A stretch of 64,000 bases of DNA from Zeus faber. Taxonomy: Eukaryota; Chordata; Actinopteri; Zeiformes; Zeidae. The position numbers and the translations under genes are program-made. Within the stretch, counting starts at the first letter, position 1, and each line of letters opens with the position of its first letter. The notes under the pieces are model-generated. The model saw nothing but the letters and a program-made list of their open reading frames with translations, was not told the DNA's origin and ran no database searches. The DNA is taken from assembly GCA_960531495.1 (NCBI GenBank), contig OY482859.1, positions 29,757,112-29,821,111 of the forward strand. Reading direction: 5' to 3'. Shown piece by piece: positions 12,780 through 25,139 of this stretch.

Positions 12780-15546
12780 TGATTGTGGCGACGCCCCCTG
12801 CGGTCCCTGTGCTGGCGCTCCGGTTGACTTTTGCACATTTTTGTATTTTTTTCAGTTTTTATCGTAATGTACGCCAAAAAAGTATCGGCAGTTACCTCAT
12901 ACGACCGCGATGCACTCATGGCTATAAAAATTTCCCTATACTAACAACTTTGGGACTTTTTATCCGTGGAAGCAGAGTGGCCGGCGGAAATCCTACGCGG
13001 GAACACTCTCAACAACAATTACAAAAATGGAGCCGCTGTTCCGCGAGTGGGCCCACGGAGGAAGCACCGAGGAAAACGAGGCAGCATTCGGGTCAGAATG
13101 AGGACGCAACCTTACCGTCCTACTCTGCCAAGCATCCATCTTGCCAACGTCCAGTCCCTGGAGAACAAGATGGATGAACTTCGAACGAGGATTAAATTCC
13201 AACGAGACACGAGGAACTGTTGCGTCCTCTGTCTGACGGAAACATGGTTGAACCCACTGGTGCCGGATGAAGCCATCCGTCCAGCCGAGTCCTTCTCCGT
13301 GTTCTGCGGCGACAGAACGGGGGAGTCGGGGAAATCCAAAGGTGGAGGCGTCTGCCTAATGGTAAACAACCGCTGGTGTAACCCCGAAAACACCAAGTTT
13401 CTCTCCCACTCCTGCTCGCCGAACCTGGAACAGCTGACCATCTTATGCCGTCCATTTTATCTTCCCCGGGAATTTAGCACGGTCATCATCACAGCGGTTT
13501 ATATCCCACCACAAGTGGACACCGACGCAGCTCTGTCGGTCCTGTACTATGTGTTGTGTGGAATTCAAAACAAATATCCCTACGCGGCTGTGGTGGTGAC
13601 TGGGGAATTTAACAGGGCCAACCTTAAAAAAGTTCTGCCGAATTTCCACCAATTTCCACCATCACATGTGCCACCAGGGGAGATAGAACTTTGGACCATT
13701 GCTACACACCATACAAGAACGGATACAAGAACGTCTCGCTCCCTGCTTTCAGGAAATCTGACCACGCCACGATCTCGCTGGTTCCCGTTTACAGGCCTCT
13801 GATCGCGCGAGAACTGGTGGTGACGAAGGAAGTGAAGCGGTGGATGGACCAAGCAGAGGCTGCGCATCAGGATGCTCTGACTGACGTCGACTGGGACATG
13901 TTCCAATCAAGTTCAAGTGATGTCGGCGAGTTTACGGAGGTGGCAGTGAGTTTTGTAGCTACGCTAGCAGATAATAGCATTCCCACGGTGAAAGTTCGGA
14001 TATTTCCAAACCATAAGCCGTGGGTTGATAAATCCATTCGCTGCACTCTGAAGGCTCTCATGGCCGCTTACACTGACTTGTATCCAGAAATATGGACAAT
14101 TACAAAGGGGCGTCATACAATCTGCAGAGGGCGGTAATGGGACGCTAAACGGGCGTATAGAGAGACTGTGGAGCTACAGATGGAGCGGGGGGACACATGA
14201 CGCTTGTGGGAGGGGCTGCAGACGATCACAAACTACAAGAGCAGCCCCTCACCAGCCACGGGTGTGGACGCCTCCCTAGCCAACAAACTGAACTCCTTTG
14301 ATGCGCAGTTCGAGTCTGGCAAGAGCACCGCTAGCTCGCCAGCTAATTGGAGTTACACTGCTGGGGATGAGCGCGCACTCTCAGTGTCCGTGCACGAGGT
14401 CAGGAGGACTCTGATGCGGGTGAACACCAGGAAAGCTGCGGGCCCAGATGGCATATCTGGGCGAGTACTGAAGACCTGTGCTAACCAGCTAGCCCTGGTG
14501 TTCACCACAATATTCAACATCTCCCTGGCTGAATCAGTGGTCCCGTCCTGCTACAAGAGGTCCACCGTCGTTCCTGTCCCGAAGATCGCCTCTCCAACCT
14601 GCCTGAATGACTACCGTCCGGTGGCCCTCACCTCGGTGGTCATGAAGTGTTTCGAGAGGCTGATTAAGGATTACATCTGCGCCTCCCTCCCCCGCACCTT
14701 GGACCCGTTGCAGTTCGCGTACCGGCAGAACAGATCCACAGATGACGCGGTTTCCCAGGTACTGCACACCACGCTCACGCACCTGGATGGCCAAAAGGGG
14801 GCCTATGTGAGAATGCTGTTCATCGATTACAGTTCAGCCTTCAACACCATAGTCCCCACCGGACTGGCTGTCAAGCTGAAGGAGCTCGGACTTTAGGCGA
14901 GGATCATAATTGAGGACGCACGTGCCCTTGGTGATTAACGGTATTTCTGTTGACAGGGTGAGCAGCTTCAAGTACCTGGGAGTCCACATCACAGAGGACT
15001 TAACATGGACTTTACAAACAGACACTCTGGTGAGGAAGGCGAGGCAGCGTCTTTACCACCTCAGGCAGCTGAGGAAATTCCGGGTCTCGGTGAGGATCCT
15101 CAAGTCCTTCTACTCTAGAGCAGTGGAGAGCATCCTGACAGGCAACATCCCTGCCTGGTTTGGGAGCTGTACTCCTCAGGACAGGCGGGCCCTGCAGAGG
15201 GTGGTGCGTTCAGCTAAACGTACCACTGGAACTACACCCCCCCCCTTGCAGGAGTTATACACCAGGAGGTGTAGTAGCAGAGCCCGTAGGATCATGAAGG
15301 ATCCTCATCACCCCAACATCGGACTGTTCCAGCTGCTGCGGTCAGGCAAGCGCCTCCGCAGTCACACAGCGAGAACAGCGAGACTGAGACTGAGTTTTTT
15401 CCCATTTGTCTATGCTGACCTCTCCAGGGGTCCTTACTGAGCCATACACATAGGCTCCACTACCTACTGTACTATATGTAGGATACTGTACCGCATACTG
15501 TGTCACTGTTCAGGGTTTTTCGTGATGCCGTATTGCTGCGCCGTAG
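12780..15546 (+). mobile_element. L2-type LINE, copy A (RT catalytic core deleted)
   Basis: The 5' end gattgtggcg...ccggttgactttt matches copy C at 29496. An apurinic-type endonuclease is readable (NVQSLENKMDELR, LCLTETWLNP, TAVYIPPQ, VVVTGEFNRANLKK) at 12966 to about 13690, with later frame changes. The RT part runs 14204-14896 ([42 protein letters not shown]). At about 14893 the sequence jumps from GAGCTCGGACT to the segment after the F/YADD box, so the catalytic box is deleted. The C-terminal part 14910-15440 remains open. At 15546 it is replaced by a Ty3/gypsy LTR fragment. Confidence 0.88.
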
Positions 15547-17589
15547 ATTCCCTGGTTTTTGAGCCTCTGCCTGTCTTATAGATTCTGATTCTCTGCCTAC
15601 TCCTTGCATGACTTGTTTGCCTTCGCTGATGGATATCCTGGCTTTCATGACCCTGGTCTGTTTGTTCTAATAAACCCCTGCTTTGTAATCCCTTAACCTG
15701 CTCTCCTGTGTTGTGCTCTTGGGTTCACCTCTGGTCTGAGTCAGTGAGCCTAACAGCACAATCTGGCCAGAAATGGACCCAGCTGACGCAGTTTCACTCA
15801 AATGGCAGGTCGACATCCAGGCGGGGGCCCTGCGTCAACAAGAGCAACAACTCACCACCCTGGAGCTGGCTGTTCGGGAGTCCTCCTCCCGTCGTGATCA
15901 TCACCTGGAGGCTCTCGGCGACCGGATTCAGCAGCTCACCCAGGCCAGTCAAGCATCCGCTGCCGCAGCCTCTACCAGCCCTCGTGCTGGTTTCAGTCCG
16001 GAACCTCGCCTCAACCCTCCTGAATGCTTTTCGGGGGCCCCAGGTTCTGTCCGGTCCTTCCTCACGCTCTGTTCATTGACTTTGAGTTACAGTCCCTCTC
16101 GTTTCCCACCGAGAGGTCTCGAGTGCCTTTTATGGTAGCCCAGCTCTCGGGCTGGGGATTGGGGGTCTGCCGAGTGGGAGCGACAATCAGACCTCTGCTC
16201 TTCGGTGGCGACCTTCTCAGCCGGTCTCCGGAGGGTTTTCGACCACGCTACCCCGGGTCGAGAAGCAGGTCGTGGCCTCCTTACCCTGGTGCAGGGAGAT
16301 CGACGAGTGATTGATTATTCCATCCCGGACCCTCGTCGCTTCCACAACGGGCTGGCTGACGTCATTAAGGACGAGCTGGCGGCTCCCCGACAAGTCTGGA
16401 CACTCATCGCTACCGCCATCCGTATCGACAGACATCTCCAGGAGCGTAAGCGAGAGAGGGGGCTGACCAGGGTTTCCCAAAGCAACCCACGACCGCCAGC
16501 GTTGCCTCCTTTGTCTGTGTCAGCACCTCCCTTGAGCGCCCCTAGTGCCGTGGTGGAGCCCCTGCAGCTCGGCAGGAGCAGACTGTCGTCAGCGGCGCGA
16601 CAGCGCCGTCGGAGGGAGAACTGCTGTGCATACTGTGGCCAAGGGGGACACTACCTGTCAAGTTCTCTGTTAAAGAGGAGGGGCTCAGCAGTCAGCCAGA
16701 GGGCGCTGGTGAGTCGTGCTATTAGTTCCAAAGGACCCTCTTGTCCGTTACTACAGGCTCAGCTGGGTTTAGCCAGGCTTTCAAACTGTCGCAGTACTTA
16801 TTGACTCAGGAGCTGACACCAATTTTCTGGACTACAACCTGGCGGAACAACTGGGCATTCCCCGGGAGTGGGAGTCTCTGTCTGTAGTTCTGTTCCTCTT
16901 GCAGAGTTTCCTGATCTTTCCAAGGTGCCTCTGGAGTACATGCCGCTGAGGAAGGTATTCAACAAGATCAGGGCCACCTCGCTTCCACCTCACCGGCCCT
17001 ACGACTGTGGTATCGAACTTCGCCCTGGTTCCATGCCCCCGAGGGGGGGACTATACTCCCTGTCCATCTCTGAGACTAAGGCCATGGAGTCTTGTATCCA
17101 GGAGTCGCTGGCGGCAGGTATCATCCGGCCCTCTTCCTCTCCAGCTGGCGTGTTCTTCTTCATGAGAAAGAAGGATAAGTCACTGCGACCGTGTATCCGT
17201 GATAGGCCCCAGTAATCCGTGACCGTGATTACTGGGGCCTGAATGACCTTAAGGTGAAGGACGGGTACCCCCTTCCACTTATTCTTTCAGCGTTTGAAGG
17301 GGACAACTGCAGGGGACGACTGTCTTCATCAAGCTGGATCTCCGGAACGCCAATCATCTGGTCCACATTAAGGAGGGAGATGAATGGAAGACGGCCTTTG
17401 ACACTCCCAGGGGACATTACGAAATACCTTGTCATGCCGTTTGGTCTCACCAATGCCCCCAAAGTCTTCCAGGCCATGGTGAATGAGGTTCTCAGAGACT
17501 TTATTAATGTGTGCGTGGTGGAGGTGGTTGCCTCGGAATTGGGTGTGGGGGCTGCTTCATCCTTGTGCTTTTCTCTCTCGCAAGCACTC
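15547..17589 (+). mobile_element. Ty3/gypsy (sushi-like chromovirus group) LTR-retrotransposon fossil
   Basis: A truncated LTR ends CCTAACA at about 15755. A leader and a gag-like frame starting MDPADAVSLKWQ (15773) follow. Further on are a zinc knuckle (CCAYCGQGGHY, about 16620-16660), a protease-like [10 protein letters not shown] (about 16804-16835), and reverse-transcriptase pieces ([31 protein letters not shown]) up to about 17510. A short RNase H-like end follows. The element is truncated at both ends, has several breaks and no integrase, so it is an old, dead copy. It lies between LINE copy A and the left arm of the inverted repeat. Confidence 0.85.
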
Positions 17590-18688
17590 AAACAACATTA
17601 ATTTCAGCAATAATGCTGCAACAGAAAATACAGTGCACACGGGGGGGAAACAGACATTCTACAACTACCAAAGTCTTACCACATCTGAGACAGTCAACAC
17701 TAAAACAGATTTTCAAAATGGCTCGCACCTTAGTTCCTATGGGCCCTGTTGACTGGTCGAGTTGTGGGTCAGATGATGGTCTGCGGTCTAGACCATACAA
17801 CAAACCTTCATACTCTCACGGATTCCGTTTACACACAAAACACAACAATAATTCATACAACACTTAACACACATATTCTATTTTCTGCACAGGAATATTG
17901 CCACTGTATCTGCATTTTTACTGTATGTTTTGCTGGTTCTGAAAAGGTGGGGGCTTTTGGTTCTGTGACAATTCCGCTGCTGGGAGACTGTTGATAAAAC
18001 AAACTGTGAATGTGCCCGTGAGCAGATAACAGTTGGCTCTGCACACTTGGAAGGAGAAATATAGATTAGACAATACAGAATACAGAATTATTTAGCGCTA
18101 GATTAATTTTTTTTAATAAAAGAACAAAGAATAAACCATGGCCTGTACTCACTATATTCTAAGAATTGTTTCACTATAGCTAGAGAACTATGACATCGTC
18201 TTGTCTTCCTCTGACCTGGACACATGCCACAAAGACTCACAAACTTTGTTGACTCTTTTGGCACAACGAGGGCATAGTTAAAAGACTGTGGACTTGAGAG
18301 TTCTTGCTTGATTGTGTATGATTAGCAATTCTTTTATATACTGAGGTGCAAGGCCATTTATAGCTTTATTTACAAGTAGCAGAATTTTTTAAATCAATCC
18401 TGATTTTAACAGGGAGCCAATGTAGAGATCTAAGAACAGGTGCAATGTGTTCAAACTTTTATTTTCTGTGACATCAGTGGGGGTGAGTAGTGTGGCTTGA
18501 TTGAGTGGGGAACAGCGTTGGATTTTTATGTTTGGCATGTCAAGCAGACGCACATCATAACACAAAAATCTTTGTGGTGTCATTCGTGTTGGTTTACCAG
18601 TTTGTAGGATCAGTTCCAATTTAGAAGAGAAATATGCCGCCGGGTGGAGTTTTCCCCCATGGGGTTGACACAGCACTGATAGCACATA
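17590..18688 (-). repeat. Left arm of a 1.1-kb inverted repeat (composite ERV/LINE segment)
   Basis: Reverse complement of 32119-33262 with high identity along the whole length. Read on the minus strand it starts with a retroviral RNase H-like segment (PHGGKLHPAAYFSSKLEL, RCSPLNQATLL). It continues into a LINE C-terminal remnant (LLVNKAINGLAPQYIK) and then into sequence with no recognised family (EPKAPTFSEP, DRRPSSDPQLDQSTGPIGTK). The arm ends on one side at the gypsy fossil. On the other side it continues into more of the same retroviral fossil. Confidence 0.85.
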
Positions 18689-18811
18689 CAGTATCCACCC
18701 TTTTGATCCACAAACTGAGTAAACGGAAATCTATAGTCAGGGAAACTGAGTGTGTGCGTGACGGTAAGGGAATGTTTTAGATCAGTGAAGGCAGTCCGAG
18801 CCTCAGGTGTC

Positions 18812-18821
18812 CTGTGTGTGT

Positions 18822-18883
<62 letters not shown>
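18812..18883. repeat. (TG)n microsatellite
   Basis: About 72 bp of TG repeat inside the minus-strand retroviral fossil. Confidence 0.95.
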
Positions 18884-18885
<2 letters not shown>

Positions 18886-20216
18886 ATGTCACCTGATCAG
18901 GGTGTGCAGAGCCATGGCTTGGGTCTTTCCCTGGGGTCCCCTCCTCCCGGCGTCAACTCTTGATATTGTCCAGATTCCCCTGTTTGACCCGTTTCCCTTT
19001 GGTCGTCTCTATGGCAGCATGGAACAGTTGCGTGCCCAGTGTTCTTCCTGGCCGCAGCGATTGCAGGTGTTACAGCTTATGTTGGGACTTCTTCGGCCTC
19101 TGTGATTGAGACAGCTTCCACGGAATCCCATGCCTCGTTGGGTCTGGCCTTAGGTGTTTGGCTGAGGCCGTGACGGACCTCGCTGACCTAGGGTGATGGC
19201 CTGAGCGAGCATGGTCATCTGGGTCAGGGACTCACATTGTTTCTTTTGTTCTTGTTTGCGGTCTTTGTCCCTTTGGTGTGTCTCATAGGCCTGTTCAGCG
19301 TCTAGGATGGTTTCAGCAATGGTCGCTGTCATCCTTGTGACGAACGAGCGTTTCAACATGTTACAGGCGTCCGGCGTAGGCTTGTGGAGTCTCGTTGTCG
19401 TTGCTGTCGAGGTCGAATACTGGTATGTCTGCGTCGATGATGTCAGGCTCGTCGTTAAGGACGAGGTTGGGTGGATTTGGAGGTTGACGCCATATGGGAG
19501 GATGGGAGTCCAGGTCCAGATCCAGGGGAGTTCCGGCCGGTAACATAGGATACAAAGAATTACATTGATTAGCATTAAACGATAGGTGGTGCTGATGGCT
19601 TTCCTTGTCTTTTTCCCTGATCCGCATCCCTCTGTCCCTTTCCCTATCCCTTCTTCTTATCTTTTTTCTTTTCTCTCTTATTAGCTTACTGTACACACTC
19701 TCCAAAAGCACTGTTCTTTCAAGTTTTCCTTTCATATACTTATAGGATTCTTTTGGTTCCCTAACTTGTTGATCCTTTTGCAGCGCTTTACTATTCGTGG
19801 TACCCATGGTGAAATTCAGTCAACAGTCCCGGACTGCACTCTGTACGCCTATAAGACCCATGATGACTGTACGTCTGTAAGACCTGTGAGGGCGATTTCA
19901 CCGCAGCCGTCTTGCAGTCTCCTACTCCTCGCAGTCCCTGACTGCTATAGTACTATATCGCCGACTGTGGCTTTTTATTTTATTTTTTATTTTTATTTTT
20001 ATATTTTATACAGTCATCACAATATTTCCAGGTTTCTTCTGAACCTCAATTGAAAATTTGAGAATACAATTAACAATGTCTTCCCTTTAGAGAAAAAGAA
20101 AATTATAAAAATAATAAAAACTATAGTATGATAAAATAAATCCTGATTTTAGATCTGATTTTAAATTTTTACATTTTTAATTTTAGAATAAGAAACCTTT
20201 AAAACACTCAACATCT

Positions 20217-23200
20217 GTGTTACCCTGCTATCAGGAACGTAGATCGAGGCGGCGGCCCGGAGTCCCATCGAAAAACGGTCCTCCAAATGAGGATTTTAGT
20301 CTACGCCAGCTCCGTCGTCGATTAACATCAACAATTAACTCATACGACCGCGATGCACTCATGGATATAAAAATTTCCCTAAACGAACAACTTTGGGACT
20401 TTTTATCCGTGGGAGCAGAGTGGCCGGCGGAAATCCTACGCGGGAACACTCGCAGCAACAACAACTACAACAAAAATGGAGTCGCTGTTCCACGAGCCGG
20501 CCCACGGAGGAAGCACCGAGGTAAACGAGGCGGCATTCGGGTCAGAATGAGGACGCAACCTTACCGTCCACCTCTGCCAAGCATCCTTCTTGCCAACGTC
20601 CAGTCCCTGGAGAACAAGATGGATGAACTTCGAGCGAGGATTAAATTCCAGCGAGACACGAGGAACTGTTGCGTCCTCTGCCTGACGGAAACATGGCTGA
20701 ACCCACTGGTGCCGGATGAAGCCATACGTCCAGCCGAGGCCTTCTCCGTGTTCCGCGGCGACAGAACGGGAGAGTCGGGGAAATCCAAAGGTGGAGGCGT
20801 CTGCCTAATGGTAAACAACCGCTGGTGTAACGCCAACAACACCAAATTCCTCTCCCACTCCTGCTCGCCGAACCTGGAACAGCTGACCATACTATGCCGT
20901 CCATTTTATCTCCCCCGGGATTTCAGCACGGTCATCATTACAGCCGTTTATATCCCACCGCAAGCGGACACCGACGCAGCTCTGTCGGTTCTGTACGATG
21001 TGTTGTGCGGATTTCAGAACAGACATCCCGACGCGGCTGTGGTGGTGACTGGGGACTTTAACAGGGCCAACCTTAAAAAAGTTCTGCCGAATTTCCACCA
21101 ACACATCACGTGTGCCACCAGGGGAGATAGAACTCTGGACCATTGTTACACTCCTTACAAGAACAAATACAAGCCCGTCTCGCTCCCTGCTTTCGGAAAA
21201 TCAGATCACGCCGCGATCTCGCTGCTTCCTGTTTACAGGCCTCTGATCGCGCGGGATCTGGTGATGACGAGGGAAGTGAAGCGGTGGACGGACCAATCGG
21301 AGGCTGTGCTTCAGGACGCTCTGACTGACGTAGACTGGGACATGTTCCAAACAAGTTCAAGTGACGTCAGCGAGTTTACGGAGGCTGTAGTGAGTTTTGT
21401 GGCTACACTCGCGGATGAAATCGTTCCCACGGTGAAAGTTCGGATATTTCCAAACCAGAAACCATGGGTTGATAAATCCATCCGCTGCACTCTGAATGTG
21501 CGCACGGCTGCTTACAACGACGGACATGTATCTGGTAACATGGACAATTACAAAGCGGCGTCGTACAATCTGCGGAGGGCGGTGAGGGACGCCAAACGGA
21601 TGTACAGAGACACCGTGGAGCTGCAGATGGAGCGGGGGGACACAAGACGCTTGTGGGAGGGGCTGCGAACAATAACAAACTACAAGAGCAGCTCCTCCCC
21701 AGCCACGAGTGTGGACGCCTCCCTGGCCAACCAACTGAACTCCTTTTATGCGCGGTTCGAGTCTGACAGCAGCACCGCTAGCTCGCCGGCTAATTGGAGT
21801 TACACCGCTGGGGATGAGCGCGCACTCTCAGTGTCCGTGCACGAGGTCAGGAGGGCTTTGATGCGGGTGAACACCAGGAAAGCTGCGGGCCCAGACGGCA
21901 TATCTGGGCGAGTACTGAAGGCCTGTTGCTAACCAGCTAGCTCCGGTGTTCACCACAATATTCAACATCTCCCTGGCTGAATCAGTGGTCCCATCCTGCT
22001 TCAAGAGGTCCACCGTCGTTCCTGTCCCGAAGATCGCCTCTCCAACCTGCCTGAATGACTACCGTCCGGTGGCCCTCACCTCGTTGGTCATGAAGTGTTT
22101 CGAGAGGCTGATTAAGGATTACATCTGCGCCTCCCTCCCCTGCACCTTGGACCCGTTGCAGTTCGCGTACCGGCAGAACAGATCCACGGATGACGCGGTC
22201 TCCCAGGTACTGCACACCACGCTCACGCACCTGGATGGCCAGAAGGGGGCCTATGTGAGAATGCTGTTCATTGATTATAGTTCAGCTTTCAACACCATAG
22301 TTCCCACCAGACTGGCTGTCAAGCTGATGGAGCTAGGATTGAATGGTCCGCTGTGCACCTGGATCCTGGACTTCCTCACAGGCCGCCCCCAGGTGGTCAA
22401 GGTGGGGAAGTACATGTCAAGCTCCCTCACCCTGAACACAGGATCCCCCCAGGGCTGCGTCCTCAGCCCCCTACTGTACTCCCTGTACACACATGACTGT
22501 GTGGCCAGGTCCAGCTCCAACACCATCATCAAGTTTGCTGACGACACCGTGGTCGTGGGCCTGATCACCGACTGCGATGAGAAGGCCTACCGCGAGGAGG
22601 TGGCTGACCTGTCACTCTGGTGCCAGGACAACAGCCTACACCTGAACGTCAGCAAAACCAAGGAGCTGATTGTGGACTTTTGGCGTGGATCACAATCGAG
22701 GACGCACGCGCCCTTGTGGATTAATGGGACTTCTGTCGATAGGGTGAGCAGCTTCAGATATCTGGGAGTCCACATCACAGAGGACTTAACATGGACTGTT
22801 CACACAGACACTTTGGTGAGAAAGGCGAGGTAGCGTCTCTACCACCTCAGGCAGCTGAGGAAATTCCGGGTCTCGGTGAGGATCCTCAAGTCCTTCTACT
22901 ATGGAGCAGTGGAGAGCATCCTGACAGGCAACATCACTGCCTGGTTTGGGAACTGTACTGCCCAGGACAGGCGGGCCCTGCAGAGGGTGGTGCGTTCAGC
23001 TGAACGTACCACTGGAACTACCCTCCCCCCCTTGCAGGAGCTATACACCAGGAGGTGTAGTAGCAGAGCCCGTAGGATCATGAAGGATCCTCATCACCCC
23101 AACAACGGACTGTTTCAGCTGCTGCGGTCAGGCAAGCGCCTCCGCAGTCACGCAGCGAGAACAGAGAGACTGAGACGGAGTTTTTTCCCGCAAGCCATTA

Positions 23201-23743
23201 GAACTGTCAACGCTGACCTCACCAGGGGTCCTAACTGAGCCATGCACTAGGCTCCACTACCTACTGTACTGTATGTAGCATACTGTACCGCATACTGTAT
23301 CACTGTTCAGGGTTGTTCGTGTTGCCGTATTGCTGCGCCGTACTGTTGTATACTGTGCTGTATTATCCCAAACACTACCTCACACTATTCACATTCACAC
23401 GCCACTTTAATTCACATGCCACTTTAAATGCACATATCTGTATATACATAGGCATATTCCTTCAACCTATTCCATTTTATTTCAATTTATTTTTATTGTA
23501 TTTTATTCTATATATTTTTTATCTTATTCTATAAGTATTCCACTTACTGTATTACGTTTTAGGAGTCAGTTAGTCGGTCTATTAGAAAGGAATTTTCTAC
23601 TTTTTATTTTATTTTATTTTTTATTTTTTCCTAGGACATATTGTGTGCTATCACCGGGTGCGTTGCATTACATTTCACTGCATATATGTATGGAAGTATG
23701 TATATGTATGTGACAAATAAAAATCTTGAATCTTGAATCTTGA
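20217..23743 (+). mobile_element. L2-type LINE, copy B (nearly intact ORF2)
   Basis: This is the best-preserved LINE in the window. Frame 20217-21932 (571 codons) holds a basic N-terminus and the endonuclease (NVQSLENKMDELR, LCLTETWLNP, AAVVVTGDFNRANL, LDHCYT, GKSDHAAISLLP). It also holds the RT entry ([13 protein letters not shown]). A single extra T near 21925 (cctgttgctaac against cctgtgctaac in copies A and C) shifts to frame 21946-22833, with [52 protein letters not shown] and [10 protein letters not shown]. One CAG-to-TAG change at 22831-22833 precedes the C-terminal part, open to 23238. The 3' UTR ends in a TTGAATC tandem tail. It is inserted in an ERV fossil. The 5' border is not sharply visible. 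Confidence 0.9.
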
Positions 23744-23789
23744 TGGACCTCCTGGACGCAGCCCGATCCTGTTCCGTGATGCCAAATTA

Positions 23790-24183
23790 TGTTTGCAGAA
23801 ATTAAAGGGTCGCTTTAATCTGCAGTTTGTCATTTGGTAGTTTTAAATAAAGAAGCAGACAGACACTGTTTTTTACTTGTACAAGGGTCGGGTCAGAGAT
23901 GTGCTAAGGAGCAACTCTCTGAGTTGAACTGTTTATTTTCAGGGAGTCAGAGAATATATGGCTAGTTTGGCGTCACAGATTTATAGGTATTCCAGATAAG
24001 GTCTTCTTGCTCTTGCAGCTGCATCGGCAGGAGGAGGCCGAAAAGACTATACTCGCACTTATACAGTTTGGAAAACCATGGAAAAATAAGAAATATGTGA
24101 CTGAGGACATAAGAGGTTGTGTACTTTATTATGTGTGTGCATATATGTTTATGTGATTACATAGATTTAGATATGTTGTTACA
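23790..24183 (-). mobile_element. LTR of the minus-strand ERV fossil (5' LTR)
   Basis: It has TG..CA ends when read on the minus strand (TGTAACAACA to TGCAAACA), 394 bp. It is clearly related, in inverted orientation, to the LTR at 36199-36695: both share CTCAGAGAG.TGCTCCTTAGC, GACCCTTGTACAA and CTTTATTTAA segments. It is followed inward by TAATTTGGCATCACGG. Confidence 0.8.
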
Positions 24184-24450
24184 GAATCTCTGTATCCATC
24201 AGTGATTGAGCTACAGTCTTGCTCCTCTGAGGCCTGTACGACCGGTTCATGTAATTTGTCTTTCTCCAGTCCTTGTTCATCTTTTCCCCAGGACTTCCAG
24301 CAAGGACATGGAGTGAAGGACGGAGGACACTCCTCACCTGTTGCCCACTCTACCAGAAGCCAAGTAGCACTGATATTCCAGTGCCCAATAGTTCCGTCCA
24401 ACCTGATGGAAAAGACAGAGCTTGTTCTCCCCACGGTGGAATGTCCTAAT
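24184..24450. other. Short unassigned stretch
   Basis: No gene or repeat recognised. It ends in a G homopolymer at the start of the GC-rich repeat. Confidence 0.4.
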
Positions 24451-24454
24451 CCTA

Positions 24455-24990
24455 GGGGGGGGGGGGGGTGTAACACCGAGGTGCCCCGCGCTGTGCACAC
24501 GCTGCTACGTGCTATGTGTATGGGCACTTGGCACTCACGTCTGGTCGGCTGCGTTGGGGAGGGCCTCCCCCTTGTGCGGGGTGTGGGTGGGCATGGGGAT
24601 CCTGCCGGCTCACCAATGGGGCGGGCGGCTGTCGGTCTGTCGCCTTGCGCCCATGGCCCAGGTTCTGTGCCGGCGGCTGCATCTTGTGCCTGCACCTGGG
24701 GGTTGGTTGTATGTGTGCACACCTGGGGTGCGGGGTCTCCTCGTGCTCCCTGGGACTGGGTCATGCTCTGCGGGGCTGGGCGTGGCGGTTGCTCCATGGC
24801 CCTCTGGCTTCTCTGGGGGCCCAGGGGTCTTCTGTGGCCGCAGGGCAGAGTACCCAGGGCTTTCCTGCGGCCGTAGGGTGTCCACGTGGCTGCAGGGTTC
24901 GGGGGGGCTTCAGGGCCCCTTCCGCTGCTTGGAGGCGCCGCTACATATTACCGACCTTCTACACCAGTACCAATGGGGATAAGTCATGTA
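24455..24990 (+). repeat. GC-rich interspersed repeat, partial copy
   Basis: Matches, in the opposite orientation, the low-coordinate half of 51090-51995: shared GCATCTTGTGCCTGCAC, GTTGTATGTG, CTTCTCTGGGGGC and TTTCCTGCGG pieces in the same order. Several reading frames are open through it because of base composition, so no product is inferred. Class unknown. Confidence 0.7.
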
Positions 24991-25005
24991 CATTCACCGG
25001 TGGAC

Positions 25006-25006
<1 letters not shown>

Positions 25007-25064
<58 letters not shown>
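25007..25064. repeat. (CA)n microsatellite
   Basis: About 58 bp of CA repeat. Confidence 0.95.
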
Positions 25065-25065
<1 letters not shown>

Positions 25066-25139
25066 CAAACCGGCTTCAAGTGCACCCCAGCGCACTCCTG
25101 GTTGCACTCCTCTCCTTTCCTCCCTCATTTACTGCCATA

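Larger units (their letters stand above)
17590..24183 (-). mobile_element. Retrovirus-like (class I) ERV fossil, minus strand, with a LINE inserted
   Basis: The element reads right to left. It starts with a 5' LTR (23790-24183, TGTAACAACA...GCAAACA) and a leader with a primer-binding-site-like TGGCATCACGGAACAGG. A gag-like frame begins MGTTNSKALQKDQ, with the MG myristoylation-type start, at about 19807. A zinc knuckle CNRCGQEEHWARNC lies near 19000-19060, and an RNase H-like segment near 18600-18720. LINE copy B (20217-23743) sits in the leader/gag-upstream part. Most of pol and all of the 3' end are missing, so the copy is old and broken in many places. The element at 32119-36695 is of the same family. 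Confidence 0.78.

Noticed and set aside
24202-24876. Plus-strand open frame of 224 codons rich in Gly, Cys and Trp
   Set aside because: It runs from unassigned DNA into the GC-rich repeat, and overlapping frames on both strands are also open.
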